A DNA stretch of 14,346 bases from an uncultured Selenomonadales bacterium (GTDB lineage: Bacteria > Bacillota > Negativicutes > Selenomonadales > Selenomonadaceae), in assembly GCA_946543495.1 (NCBI GenBank), contig CAMNLS010000016.1:1-14346 (forward strand). Reading direction: 5' to 3'. The notes under the pieces are model-generated. The model was not told the origin of the DNA. It saw nothing but the letters and a program-made list of their open reading frames with translations, and ran no database searches. Shown here piece by piece: positions 5,590 through 13,156 of the stretch (positions are counted from its first letter, which is position 1; every line of letters starts with the position of its first letter). Made by a program: the position numbers and the translations under genes.

Positions 5590-7530
5590 TTAAACTTGTT
5601 TTGTTAAGTCTAATACCGCGAAAGAGTTTTGATTGGCTTGAGCAAACATCAGCTGTGAAGCTTTAGCCAAAACATGTGACTTGGCATAAGCAATTCTTTC
5701 CTTAGTGTCAATATCGCAAATTGTAGAATAGGCGGAGTTAATATTTTCTTCCATTATGAAAATGCGATCTTGATCCTTTTCCATTCGATAAAGATAAGAG
5801 CCAAGAACTGTGGCATTTTTGTTGGCGTATTCAATTGCACCATCCAAAATTTTAACTGACTTTTTGGCATCTTCAACGGTTAAAACGGAAATAAGATTAC
5901 CTCTTGAACTTTCTTCCTCTTTTAATCTGGAAAGCAACTCTTTTTGCATATCGGGGTTATCACTCAAAGCATTGTAACGAATACGGTCTTGCATATTTAA
6001 AAATTCTCCTTCGTCATCGAAGATGTTTCCAATGTTCAAATTTTTGCTTTGCATGCCTTTAATATAATAAGCGTCGTTCTCTCCAAATTGTGTTCCGTCT
6101 TGAATGATAAGCGGGTTACCGTGCGTGTAAGTGGTTTCTAGAACGGCTTCTTCATCATCCCAAATTTGAGCATTCGTATAGTTATTAACGTTTATATCTT
6201 GAATTTCTGGTTGGGTATCGTTACCGAATTGAGTCACTGTGCCTTGAGGAAGATTATCGTATGAATCTTCGTTACCCGTCGCCAAGATAGTTCCCGAATC
6301 CAAGAAAAGCATGGAATAAGATTTTTCCTTTACAAAGAGATATTCCGCGTTGGTGCCGTCATAATTTGGATTTTTGGCGACACGGAAATTGTGTCTGCTT
6401 TTATCAATTTCCACAGAAAGAAGCTCCGTAACTGTGTTTCCGTTGGAGTCAGTATACGTACCAGAAATATCATACATTATATCTTCAGCTTTGCGTCCTG
6501 AATTTTTTATGCCCTCGAAAATTGCTCTTCCCAAATCATCTGTACTAGTCGCGTTGCCTATTCCAACTCGAAAGTCTTTCCTCAAAACATTATTCTCAAA
6601 CGTTGTAAGAGTACCTTGACCGATATTCATGTTCTTATCGAAAATAACATTTATGTATTGCGAACAGCCATTGCACAAAATGGTAAAGCCTTGCTCATGG
6701 AAAGTATCTGCTACTGAACTGCCGCTAACACTATCGCTAAATTTCAATTCGATGCCTATTTCATTTCTACTGAAGTCGTAATCCATATTTCCTACCAATG
6801 AAACATTTTTCTCCGTGTAAGCTGTAACCCAATTCCACGAAGAATTTCCTCCACTGAATCCAAAATCGCTGTCTATTCGTGGGTTAGTCCTAGATTTTAA
6901 TGAAGCTTTGTTAGTGATTTTTTTGATAGATTCGTTTGTTTCTGTAAAACTATGTGCGAGGTCGGCAACTTTATTTTCGCTGATAAGAACTCGCGAACCA
7001 TTAATATAAACTTCTTTTACGTAATTTTCGTTTGGCAACAAGGTAACATCCTGCGGATTAATTTTCTTAATGACCACAACATCTTCTGGGAAGAGAGTAT
7101 CACCATCGTAGGTGCCATCGATTAGACCTTTACCGTTATATTTTGTGGCATTTGCTATATCGTTAATTGCGGCAATACGTTGCGTCAACTCTTTCTGAAA
7201 ACGCTGTCTTTCTATATCTGTTAATGAAACGTTAGAGGCATTTAGGGCGTGTTCTCTCATATCTTGTAACACGTCAATTATTATGTGAACGGCGTCTTTT
7301 GAAATTTTTATAACCGAAGAACCGTCTTGAACATTTTGGTCAGCTCGACTTAAAGTGCGCAATTCGGAAAGCATTTTTCGTGAAAGCGAAAAATTGGAAG
7401 GATTATCCACTGCAGAATTTATCTTCTGCTTAGTTAGAAGCCTCATCAGCGATCTATTAAACCAAGCAGTATTTCTCTTCATCGTAGAGACCAAATTTAT
7501 CGGTGTAAAATTATTCCCTATAGACATCAT
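5590..7530 (-). CDS. Divergent flagellin with long variable centre
   Basis: Flagellins polymerise into the flagellar filament through conserved coiled N- and C-terminal ends. Here residues ~1-140 match the flagellin N-terminal region (RLLTKQKINSAVDNPSNFSLSRKM in two overlapping parts, then DGSSVIKISKDAVHIIIDVLQDMREHALNASN). Residues ~550-646 match the C-terminal one (LGSYLYRMEKDQDR, then ASQLMFAQANQNS). The central ~400 residues are an insert rich in Asn, Asp, Thr and Tyr, with a CNGC pair at 286-289. At 646 residues it is longer than common 270-500-residue flagellins. The consensus start MRINxNxxAxN is replaced by MMSIGNNFTPIN, so it may be a minor filament or hook-associated type. Bases are visibly richer in A+T than in neighbouring genes. 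No other flagellar gene is present. AAAGGA precedes the ATG. Confidence 0.85.
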   Translation of the reverse strand: MMSIGNNFTPINLVSTMKRNTAWFNRSLMRLLTKQKINSAVDNPSNFSLSRKMLSELRTLSRADQNVQDGSSVIKISKDAVHIIIDVLQDMREHALNASNVSLTDIERQRFQKELTQRIAAINDIANATKYNGKGLIDGTYDGDTLFPEDVVVIKKINPQDVTLLPNENYVKEVYINGSRVLISENKVADLAHSFTETNESIKKITNKASLKSRTNPRIDSDFGFSGGNSSWNWVTAYTEKNVSLVGNMDYDFSRNEIGIELKFSDSVSGSSVADTFHEQGFTILCNGCSQYINVIFDKNMNIGQGTLTTFENNVLRKDFRVGIGNATSTDDLGRAIFEGIKNSGRKAEDIMYDISGTYTDSNGNTVTELLSVEIDKSRHNFRVAKNPNYDGTNAEYLFVKEKSYSMLFLDSGTILATGNEDSYDNLPQGTVTQFGNDTQPEIQDINVNNYTNAQIWDDEEAVLETTYTHGNPLIIQDGTQFGENDAYYIKGMQSKNLNIGNIFDDEGEFLNMQDRIRYNALSDNPDMQKELLSRLKEEESSRGNLISVLTVEDAKKSVKILDGAIEYANKNATVLGSYLYRMEKDQDRIFIMEENINSAYSTICDIDTKERIAYAKSHVLAKASQLMFAQANQNSFAVLDLTKQV

Positions 7531-7584
7531 AGAGCATCATCCTTTGAATTAACATCAGGTCCTTTTGCCGAAAAAATTTCTTTT

Positions 7585-7615
7585 ATTATAGCAGATATGT
7601 AAGAGTGTGTGTCAA
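7585..7615 (-). promoter_or_regulatory. Sigma-A-like promoter of the flagellin gene
   Basis: On the minus strand a perfect TTGACA (7610-7615) and TATAAT (7585-7590) lie 19 bases apart; TGC before the latter gives an extended -10 (TGCTATAAT). I see no TAAA/GCCGATAA pair as expected for the flagellar sigma-28, so expression may not follow the usual late-flagellar control. Confidence 0.65.
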
Positions 7616-7707
7616 CGATTCTGAAAAAATTTTTCATAAAAGCCCGCGCAGGATTTAGAATTTACTTCGCCGAATCATCACAAAAATTTTCTGCAGGAGG
7701 TAACAAC

Positions 7708-8040
7708 ATGACCACTAAGGCAGAAGTTCAAGCCGCGTTGACGAAAGATTTTCCTGTAGGGACAAGTCGCGCCGTGCACAGCGAAATTTATGGCGAACTG
7801 ATAATCGTATCGACGGGCATCGCGGGCAATTTGATTCTTTATAAAAATTTTTATCCCGCCGCTTACATTCGCCCCGAAAGTTTAACTGCCGTCCTAAACG
7901 CTGAGGAGCCTTTCCCACCGAACGAAGACTTTCATAAGTTGCAACAACTCATCAAGGAAACCTGCGCGACCGTCATTGAGTGCTACAGCGTAGACGAGCT
8001 TATTGAGTTCGTTGACATGAATCAATACTTCGGGAAATAA
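7708..8040 (+). CDS. Hypothetical protein, 110 residues
   Basis: I do not recognise a family. The protein is soluble, with no signal peptide or membrane helix, acidic overall, and appears to be mixed alpha/beta: a predicted strand pair around GELIIVSTGIAGNLILYKN and two helices in the second half (EDFHKLQQLIKETCATVIECY, where I stop). It has two cysteines in that helix. I chose ATG at 7708 because AGGAGG lies seven bases upstream; the longer in-frame reading from 7609 begins inside the flagellin promoter. It is a single-gene unit, divergent from the flagellin gene and closed by a strong hairpin terminator. A role next to the flagellin cannot be inferred from position alone. Confidence 0.75.
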   Translation: MTTKAEVQAALTKDFPVGTSRAVHSEIYGELIIVSTGIAGNLILYKNFYPAAYIRPESLTAVLNAEEPFPPNEDFHKLQQLIKETCATVIECYSVDELIEFVDMNQYFGK

Positions 8041-8052
8041 AGACAAAAGAAA

Positions 8053-8113
8053 AGCATAAGTAAATCGCTGATGACTTCAAACGCAGTGATTCACTTATGC
8101 TAAATTTATTTTT
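8053..8113. terminator. Long-stem bidirectional intrinsic terminator
   Basis: AGCATAAGT (8053-8061) pairs with ACTTATGCT (8093-8101). Inside, beyond one mismatch, AATCGCTG pairs with CAGTGATT (one G-T pair), giving about 17 pairs around a 13-base loop. ATTTATTTTT follows on the plus strand, and TTTTCTTTTG follows on the minus strand, so it can end both the 110-residue gene and rtcB. Confidence 0.85.
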
Positions 8114-8131
8114 AAGCGTGCTAACGTTTCC

Positions 8132-9340
8132 TCAACCGTCCGCTTTGAAATTGTAGACGGGCTTCATCACGTCGACAATCTCCACAGTTTCGCCGATAAC
8201 GTCGATGATGTCGTCAAGTGACTTGTAAGCTTGCGGGCTTTCGTCGAGCGTGCCTTCGCTGATTGAAGTCGTGTAAATGCCCGCCATTGACGCTTTGTAA
8301 TCGTCCATGCTTAGTTGCTCTTTAGCCTCGCTACGTGACATGATACGCCCGGCACCATGCGGAGCGGAATAATTCCAATCGACGTTGCCCTTGCCGACTG
8401 CCAAGACCGAGCCATCACGCATGTTTATCGGAATCAAGACGCGTTCGCCCTTGTGCGCGGCAATCGCGCCCTTGCGTATGATTAATTCTTCCACGTCAAT
8501 ATAATTGTGCGTCGTGTGGAAAGCCTCGCTGCCCGTTATGCCTGCCTTGCCCAGTAAAATCTTTGCGATAAGTTCACGGTTGCGACGAGCAAACGTTTGG
8601 CAAAGCTCCATGTCGTGCAAGTACTGATGAAAATATTTTCCGTAGACGTAGCACAAATCATCGGGCATTGACGCTTTAACTCCGCGATACTCTTTTTCCA
8701 ATTCCTTGAGCTTCGATTGAATTTCATTCTTGCGACCAAGCGATTTATACACGGCGATAATCTCTTCCTTTTGCCGGAAGAATTTATCTTTGCCTTTAGC
8801 CAAATCAATCGCGAGCCGCTGATAAATTTCGGCGACCTGCTTGCCAAGATTGCGGCTGCCCGTGTGAATCACAAGATAAAACGTTCCGTCAGATGAGCGG
8901 TCAATTTCGATAAAATGATTGCCGCCTCCCAAAGTTCCGAGACTTCTTTCAATCCAACGCGTATTCTTAAGTGAACGGTAACAATTTAGCTCTGTTAAAT
9001 CAAATTTCTCCTGTTTAAAGTCTCAAACATTTCTATGCGACGGGATATAATGCGCCGCCTCGTCTACGCGCTCAAAGTCAAGTGAATCAGTTTCAAGCTT
9101 AACTGTGTACATGCCGCAACCGATATCCACGCCGACTATATTTGGAACGGCTTTATCTGTAATGGTCATTGTCGTTCCGATTGTGCAACCCGCGCCGGCG
9201 TGCACGTCTGGCATAATGCGAATCTTGCTGTCTTTGGTGAATTCGTAATTGCACATGCGGCGAATCTGTTCGCGTGCCGAATCCTCAATGACTTTGGCAA
9301 AAGAAATTGCCGTGTTGAATTTGCCTCTAATCTCTTCCAT
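8132..9340 (-). pseudogene. rtcB: RNA-splicing ligase RtcB, interrupted by an in-frame UGA at codon 106
   Basis: RtcB joins RNA ends bearing 2',3'-cyclic or 3'-phosphate to 5'-OH ends, using Mn2+ and a GMP-linked histidine. Reading from the ATG at 9338-9340 (AAAGGAG upstream) to the stop at 8132 gives 402 codons, a normal length for the short Firmicute form. Codon 106 (plus positions 9023-9025) is TGA. No frameshift is present: the same frame continues as DFKQEKFDLTELNCYRS and on into LGGGNHFIEID. All metal and catalytic residues are present on both sides: Asp72 and Cys75 (VDIGCGM), His142 (GGGNH), His159 (IHTGSRN), His278 (TTHNYID) and the guanylylated His328 (SAPHGAGR). I see no well-placed restart codon after the TGA. 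It could be a recent nonsense mutation, a sequencing error or recoding. Neither half alone should be active. Confidence 0.9.
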
Positions 9341-9393
9341 GTGTGTTTCTCCTTTCGCAAAATTTATCGTGCAGCCGCGTTGAGGGCATAATA

Positions 9394-9423
9394 AAAGAGC
9401 CCGCCGACTTTGGCAAGCTCTTT
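9394..9423 (-). terminator. Terminator after the Uma2-family gene
   Basis: AAAGAGC (9394-9400) pairs with GCTCTTT (9417-9423); an inner GCC/GGC pair lies beyond a CC/AA internal loop. Read on the minus strand, the stem is followed by TATTATG after its closing Ts. It separates the Uma2-family gene from rtcB, so rtcB should have its own promoter in 9341-9393, but I see no clear one. Confidence 0.65.
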
Positions 9424-9432
9424 ATAAGAGTT

Positions 9433-10014
9433 TTATTCAAAGTACCAACCGAAGATATTTCTTATCTTTACTTTAAAGCCGTCCAAGACGGTAACAGGCA
9501 CCTCCATTTTAACTTCAGCTCGTTCTTCATCAGTTAGTTGCTTCAATTCGTCGTCAGAGTAGTTTTGATAAATATCATCTAAGAAATATTTGCTGTCACG
9601 AAGAATGTAAACTTCGATACTCTCACTCCACGGATTGATAATCCAATATTCTTTAACGCCGTTGCGTTCATAAATGTCTTTTTTAATTCCAATGTCGCGT
9701 TTCATCGTCGAGCGGGAAAAAATTTCCGCAACCATATCGGGCACGCCGTGAAGTGTCATATTCCGCTTGTCGATAAACAAATCTGCCTTCGCCGCGCTGA
9801 TGAAAATAAAATCGGGTTGAAACAAACTACCGTCGGGGAAATGTACATCGAGATTGTCAGCAAAAGCTATTCCAAGCTTGTTCACCCTCGCATAACCGCC
9901 AATAATTGTAACAAGATTAGCCGTAACATTAACATGCCCCATTCCTGGACTCGGTGCCATAAACTTTTCCCCCTCTATAATCTCGTAACCTTTGCGCACG
10001 TCATTAATCAACAT
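9433..10014 (-). CDS. Uma2 family (DUF820) PD-(D/E)XK nuclease-fold protein
   Basis: Uma2 proteins share the restriction-endonuclease fold; most are uncharacterised and common in cyanobacteria and some Firmicutes. The 193-residue product has the family hallmarks: YEIIEGEKFMAPSP near the start, FQPDFIFIS (Asp68 of the PD motif), PDMVAEIFSRST (Glu97), then KKDIYERNGVKEYWIINP (lysines 111-112), and a C-terminal PVTVLDGFKVKI segment. The start is ATG at 10014 because AGAGGAGGCG lies directly upstream; a longer reading frame to 10140 lacks such a site and has no family similarity. The residues needed for the nuclease fold are present, but activity is not shown. It is divergent from the permease-kinase gene. 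Confidence 0.88.
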   Translation of the reverse strand: MLINDVRKGYEIIEGEKFMAPSPGMGHVNVTANLVTIIGGYARVNKLGIAFADNLDVHFPDGSLFQPDFIFISAAKADLFIDKRNMTLHGVPDMVAEIFSRSTMKRDIGIKKDIYERNGVKEYWIINPWSESIEVYILRDSKYFLDDIYQNYSDDELKQLTDEERAEVKMEVPVTVLDGFKVKIRNIFGWYFE

Positions 10015-10036
10015 AGAAATCGCCTCCTCTGCTTGC

Positions 10037-10065
10037 AGGATACAAAAATTTTTTCTGAGCGTCAA
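10037..10065 (-). promoter_or_regulatory. Promoter of the Uma2-family gene
   Basis: On the minus strand TTGACG (10060-10065) and TATCCT (10037-10042) are 17 bases apart, 22 bases upstream of the start codon. The -35 box is 13 bases from the -35 box of the divergent promoter at 10079. Confidence 0.5.
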
Positions 10066-10078
10066 GGTTATAGCCAGC

Positions 10079-10106
10079 TTTACTTTAAGGGCGTTTAGTG
10101 TATAAT
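10079..10106 (+). promoter_or_regulatory. Promoter of the permease-kinase gene
   Basis: TTTACT (10079-10084) and a perfect TATAAT (10101-10106) are 16 bases apart. The start codon follows 38 bases later. Confidence 0.6.
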
Positions 10107-10144
10107 TGCTAAGAAATCTTTCAAAGGAGAACGGTTCCATTCAT

Positions 10145-13051
10145 ATGAACACTGCAGAAGAAAATACAAAGCTTAAGCCTTACTTATCGCCGCTAAACGT
10201 CTGGGCATTGTCCTTCGGCTGTGCAGTCGGCTGGGGTGCATTCGTCATGCCAGGAACAACCTTCCTGCCCATTGCCGGTCCTCTAGGCACTGCGCTCGGT
10301 ATGGTAGTTGGCGGAATCATCATGTTGATTATCGGCTACAACTACCACTTCATGATGAATAAATATCCCGACGCGGGCGGCACTTATTCCTACGCAAAGA
10401 AAACTCTCGGCTATGACCACGGCTTCCTGAGTTCGTGGTTTTTGATTCTTGTCTACATAGCAATCACTTGGGCGAACGCTACTGCCCTTCCGATTATCTT
10501 TAGAAACTTTCTTGGCGATACATTCCAATTCGGCTTCCATTACACAATCGCGGGCTTTGATATTTGGCTCGGCGAGGCTCTGTTGAGTTTAGGTGCGCTG
10601 TGGATTTTCGGCGCGGTATGTATGCGTGGCGGCAAGCTTGCGGCGTGGGTTCAGACTATCGGCGCAATAATTTTATTTGGCGGCGTGCTGATTGGCATAG
10701 GCTCAGTCATTGCCAGCGGCGTCAACATCTTTGACATTTCTCCCGCTCTTCCGCCCGATAACACAAATTCATTCGCGGCGGTCTTTGGGATTGTCGTATT
10801 AGCTCCGTGGGCGTTTGCGGGTTTTGAATCGGTTTCGCAATCGGCTGAAGGCTTTAAGTTCTCCGTCAAGAAGACGTTTGCAATTTTATTCTTCGCAGTC
10901 GTGGCGGCGGCTCTGTCTTACACTTTCCTTGCGATACTTGCGGTGTCGTCCTTGCCGTCGGATTGCGCGAACTGGTTTGACTACATTAACAACCTTGACA
11001 AGTATAAAGGGCTTGAAAGCTTGCCGACCTTCCACGCGATGCATAGCTTCTTAGGCAATACGGGATTAGTTATCTTAGCTGTGACGGTCTGCGCGGGCGT
11101 TATCACTGGTCTTGTCGGCAACTACATAGCCGCAAGCCGTTTGATTTACGCTTTGACGCGTGATGACTTATTGCCCGCCTGGTTCGGCAAGCTCAACGAA
11201 AATCACACGCCGATGAACGCAGTCTTATTTATTATGCTCCTGTCCTTGCCGATACCCTTCCTAGGGCGCACGGCTATTGCTTGGATTATCGACGTGAACA
11301 CAATCGGCGCGACTATCGACTACACTTATACATCAATCGTAACGATTATCACGGCGCGGGCAATGGGCAAAGGGCTTCCACACTTTACAGGGATTGTCGG
11401 TTGCATCGTGAGCTTGATTTTCTTCCTGTATTTCATGGTGCCGAACATCTGGTCAGTCAGCGCAATGGCGACGGAAAGTTATCTGATTCTGATTCTGTGG
11501 AGCATGCTCGGCTTTGTCTTCTTCCGCTACATTTTTCAACGCGACGACGAACAACGCCGCTTCGGTAAGTCGACAATCTCTTGGATTGCGTTACTGTTCT
11601 TGATTTTCTTTACGTCAATGCTTTGGGTTCGTCAAGCTACCAGCGACGCCACGCAAACTGTACTTGGCAACTTAAATGAATATTATACGGAAGAAATGAA
11701 AGAACACGGCGTGCCACCCAACGTTCACGAAAAGGCAGATTCGGAATATTATCTGCAAAATCAAATGGACATCGTAAGCGAGTCTTTAACGCAGCATAAC
11801 TTCATGCAAATGGGCTTGGTAACAATTTCGCTGTTTATCATGTTCAACATCTACAACTTGATGATGAAGCGCGAAAAACATATGGAGCAAGAGAAGTTCC
11901 AAGCCGAGCGGAGCAATAAAGCAAAGTCAACGTTCCTATCGAACATGAGCCACGACATTAGAACGCCCATGAACGCTATCATCGGTTACACTAACTTAAT
12001 CAAGAAGGAACCAGGACTGCCGCAGAAGACAAAGGACTATCTAAATAAGATTGAGGCGTCGAATAATCACTTGCTCGCGCTGATAAACGATATACTAGAC
12101 ATGAGCCGTATTGAGTCGGGCAAAATGGAACTCGACCCGCAGAAGGCGAACATTGTTAAAGTAATCGGCGAAGTAAGAGACCTCTTCGCAACGCAAATGG
12201 AGACTAAAGGCTTGACGTTCGCCGTCAACATTGAACACGTCATGAATAAAACGGTCATGTGCGACACGCCCCGCCTTAATCGCGTCTTGCTCAACCTGAT
12301 TAGCAATGCTTTCAAGTTTACGCCGGTCGGCGGCTCCGTTACGGTCACGCTTAAACAGGTCGGCGGCACAGAGGAAGTCGGCTCCTATGAACTGCGCGTC
12401 AAAGATACGGGCATGGGCATGACGCCTGAATTCGCTAAGAAAGTCTTCGCCGCCTATGAACGAGATAGAACCGTAAGCAACATTCAAGGCACGGGCTTAG
12501 GCATGTCAATCACTAAAAGTATCATCGAGCTAATGGGCGGCACGATTGACGTTGAAACGGAGCTGGGCAAGGGCACGGAATTTATCGTTAAGGTTGATTT
12601 CCCGATTGTCGACGAGCCTGACGAGGTTGAGACTGAACAAACTACCGACGCTGCGCAGGAGCTTGACTTCAGCAAGATTAAACTGCTGTTGGTTGAGGAT
12701 AACGAGGTCAACCGCGAAATTGCTTCGCTGATTCTGTCAGAATTAGGCTTTGAACTCGATACGGCGGAGAACGGAAAGATTGCTTATGAAAAAGTTGCGG
12801 CGTCGAAGCCTGGCGATTATGATTGCGTACTAATGGATGTTCAAATGCCGGTCATGAATGGCTACGAGGCAACGGCGAAGATTCGCGCCCTCAAGGATAA
12901 AAAGCTTGCGCAGATACCGATAATCGCAATGACAGCGAACGCCTTCACCGAAGACATACAGGCGGCAAAGGACGCGGGCATGAACAGTCACATTGCCAAG
13001 CCGCTCGATATTCAAAAGATGATTGAGACTTTGACAGAAGTCTTAAAGTAA
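10145..13051 (+). CDS. APC-family amino-acid permease fused to hybrid histidine kinase and receiver domain
   Basis: This 968-residue protein joins a transporter to a full two-component sensor. Residues ~10-470 form an APC-superfamily permease with about twelve helices: GCAVGWGAFVMPG (helix 1), YPDAGGTYSYAKK, PWAFAGFESVSQSAEG (helix 6) and AASRLIYALTRDDLLP are family signatures. Two further helices (~477-495 and ~554-574) enclose a 58-residue polar loop (496-553) that should lie outside the membrane. A charged linker leads to the kinase: H-box NMSHDIRTPMNAIIGY with His603, N-box Asn721, G1 box Asp754 (DTGMGM) and G2 box GTGLGM. The receiver (~845-968) has phosphoacceptor Asp898 (MDVQMPVMNG), the Thr in AMTANAF and Lys952. 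All key residues are intact. The start is ATG at 10145, although AAAGGAG lies 15 bases away; an ATT at 10139 is better spaced. The ligand, and whether it transports, are unknown. No output regulator lies nearby. Confidence 0.92.
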   Translation: MNTAEENTKLKPYLSPLNVWALSFGCAVGWGAFVMPGTTFLPIAGPLGTALGMVVGGIIMLIIGYNYHFMMNKYPDAGGTYSYAKKTLGYDHGFLSSWFLILVYIAITWANATALPIIFRNFLGDTFQFGFHYTIAGFDIWLGEALLSLGALWIFGAVCMRGGKLAAWVQTIGAIILFGGVLIGIGSVIASGVNIFDISPALPPDNTNSFAAVFGIVVLAPWAFAGFESVSQSAEGFKFSVKKTFAILFFAVVAAALSYTFLAILAVSSLPSDCANWFDYINNLDKYKGLESLPTFHAMHSFLGNTGLVILAVTVCAGVITGLVGNYIAASRLIYALTRDDLLPAWFGKLNENHTPMNAVLFIMLLSLPIPFLGRTAIAWIIDVNTIGATIDYTYTSIVTIITARAMGKGLPHFTGIVGCIVSLIFFLYFMVPNIWSVSAMATESYLILILWSMLGFVFFRYIFQRDDEQRRFGKSTISWIALLFLIFFTSMLWVRQATSDATQTVLGNLNEYYTEEMKEHGVPPNVHEKADSEYYLQNQMDIVSESLTQHNFMQMGLVTISLFIMFNIYNLMMKREKHMEQEKFQAERSNKAKSTFLSNMSHDIRTPMNAIIGYTNLIKKEPGLPQKTKDYLNKIEASNNHLLALINDILDMSRIESGKMELDPQKANIVKVIGEVRDLFATQMETKGLTFAVNIEHVMNKTVMCDTPRLNRVLLNLISNAFKFTPVGGSVTVTLKQVGGTEEVGSYELRVKDTGMGMTPEFAKKVFAAYERDRTVSNIQGTGLGMSITKSIIELMGGTIDVETELGKGTEFIVKVDFPIVDEPDEVETEQTTDAAQELDFSKIKLLLVEDNEVNREIASLILSELGFELDTAENGKIAYEKVAASKPGDYDCVLMDVQMPVMNGYEATAKIRALKDKKLAQIPIIAMTANAFTEDIQAAKDAGMNSHIAKPLDIQKMIETLTEVLK

Positions 13052-13102
13052 AACTTACGGCGCGGGGACTAGCTTAGGTGGCTGAAAACTTGGACGCGAC
13101 CA

Positions 13103-13156
13103 CTGGATGCAACGTCCACGTTGCTGATTGAAACACTAACGGAGGTCTTAACATGA
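13103..13156 (+). pseudogene. Fossil of a second receiver-domain C-terminus
   Basis: In the frame of the kinase gene but after its stop, 13127-13150 encode IETLTEVL, identical to residues ending the receiver upstream (IETLTEVLK), yet five of the eight codons differ, all synonymously. The fragment ends in a TGA (13154-13156) overlapping the next gene's ATG as ATGA. PLD at 13100-13108 also recalls the KPLD of the receiver. It looks like the remnant of a lost paralogous gene. GCAACGT/ACGTTGC (13109-13124) forms an inverted repeat inside it. Confidence 0.55.

Noticed and set aside
8132..8932. The C-terminal rtcB half as a separate gene starting at TTG 8932
   Set aside because: That TTG lies inside the conserved LGGGNHF motif and has no ribosome binding site; the frame is continuous with the upstream half.
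9000..9025. Selenocysteine at the rtcB UGA
   Set aside because: I see only weak A/T stems after the UGA and no bacterial SECIS-like hairpin, and RtcB is not known to me as a selenoprotein; its metal-binding Cys75 is already encoded upstream.
9023..9025. UGA read as an amino acid genome-wide
   Set aside because: Several intact genes in the window end in UGA at the expected family length (surE, gmhB), so the standard code applies.
10106..10144. Start of the permease-kinase at TTG 10106
   Set aside because: The codon overlaps the -10 box and adds residues without family similarity.
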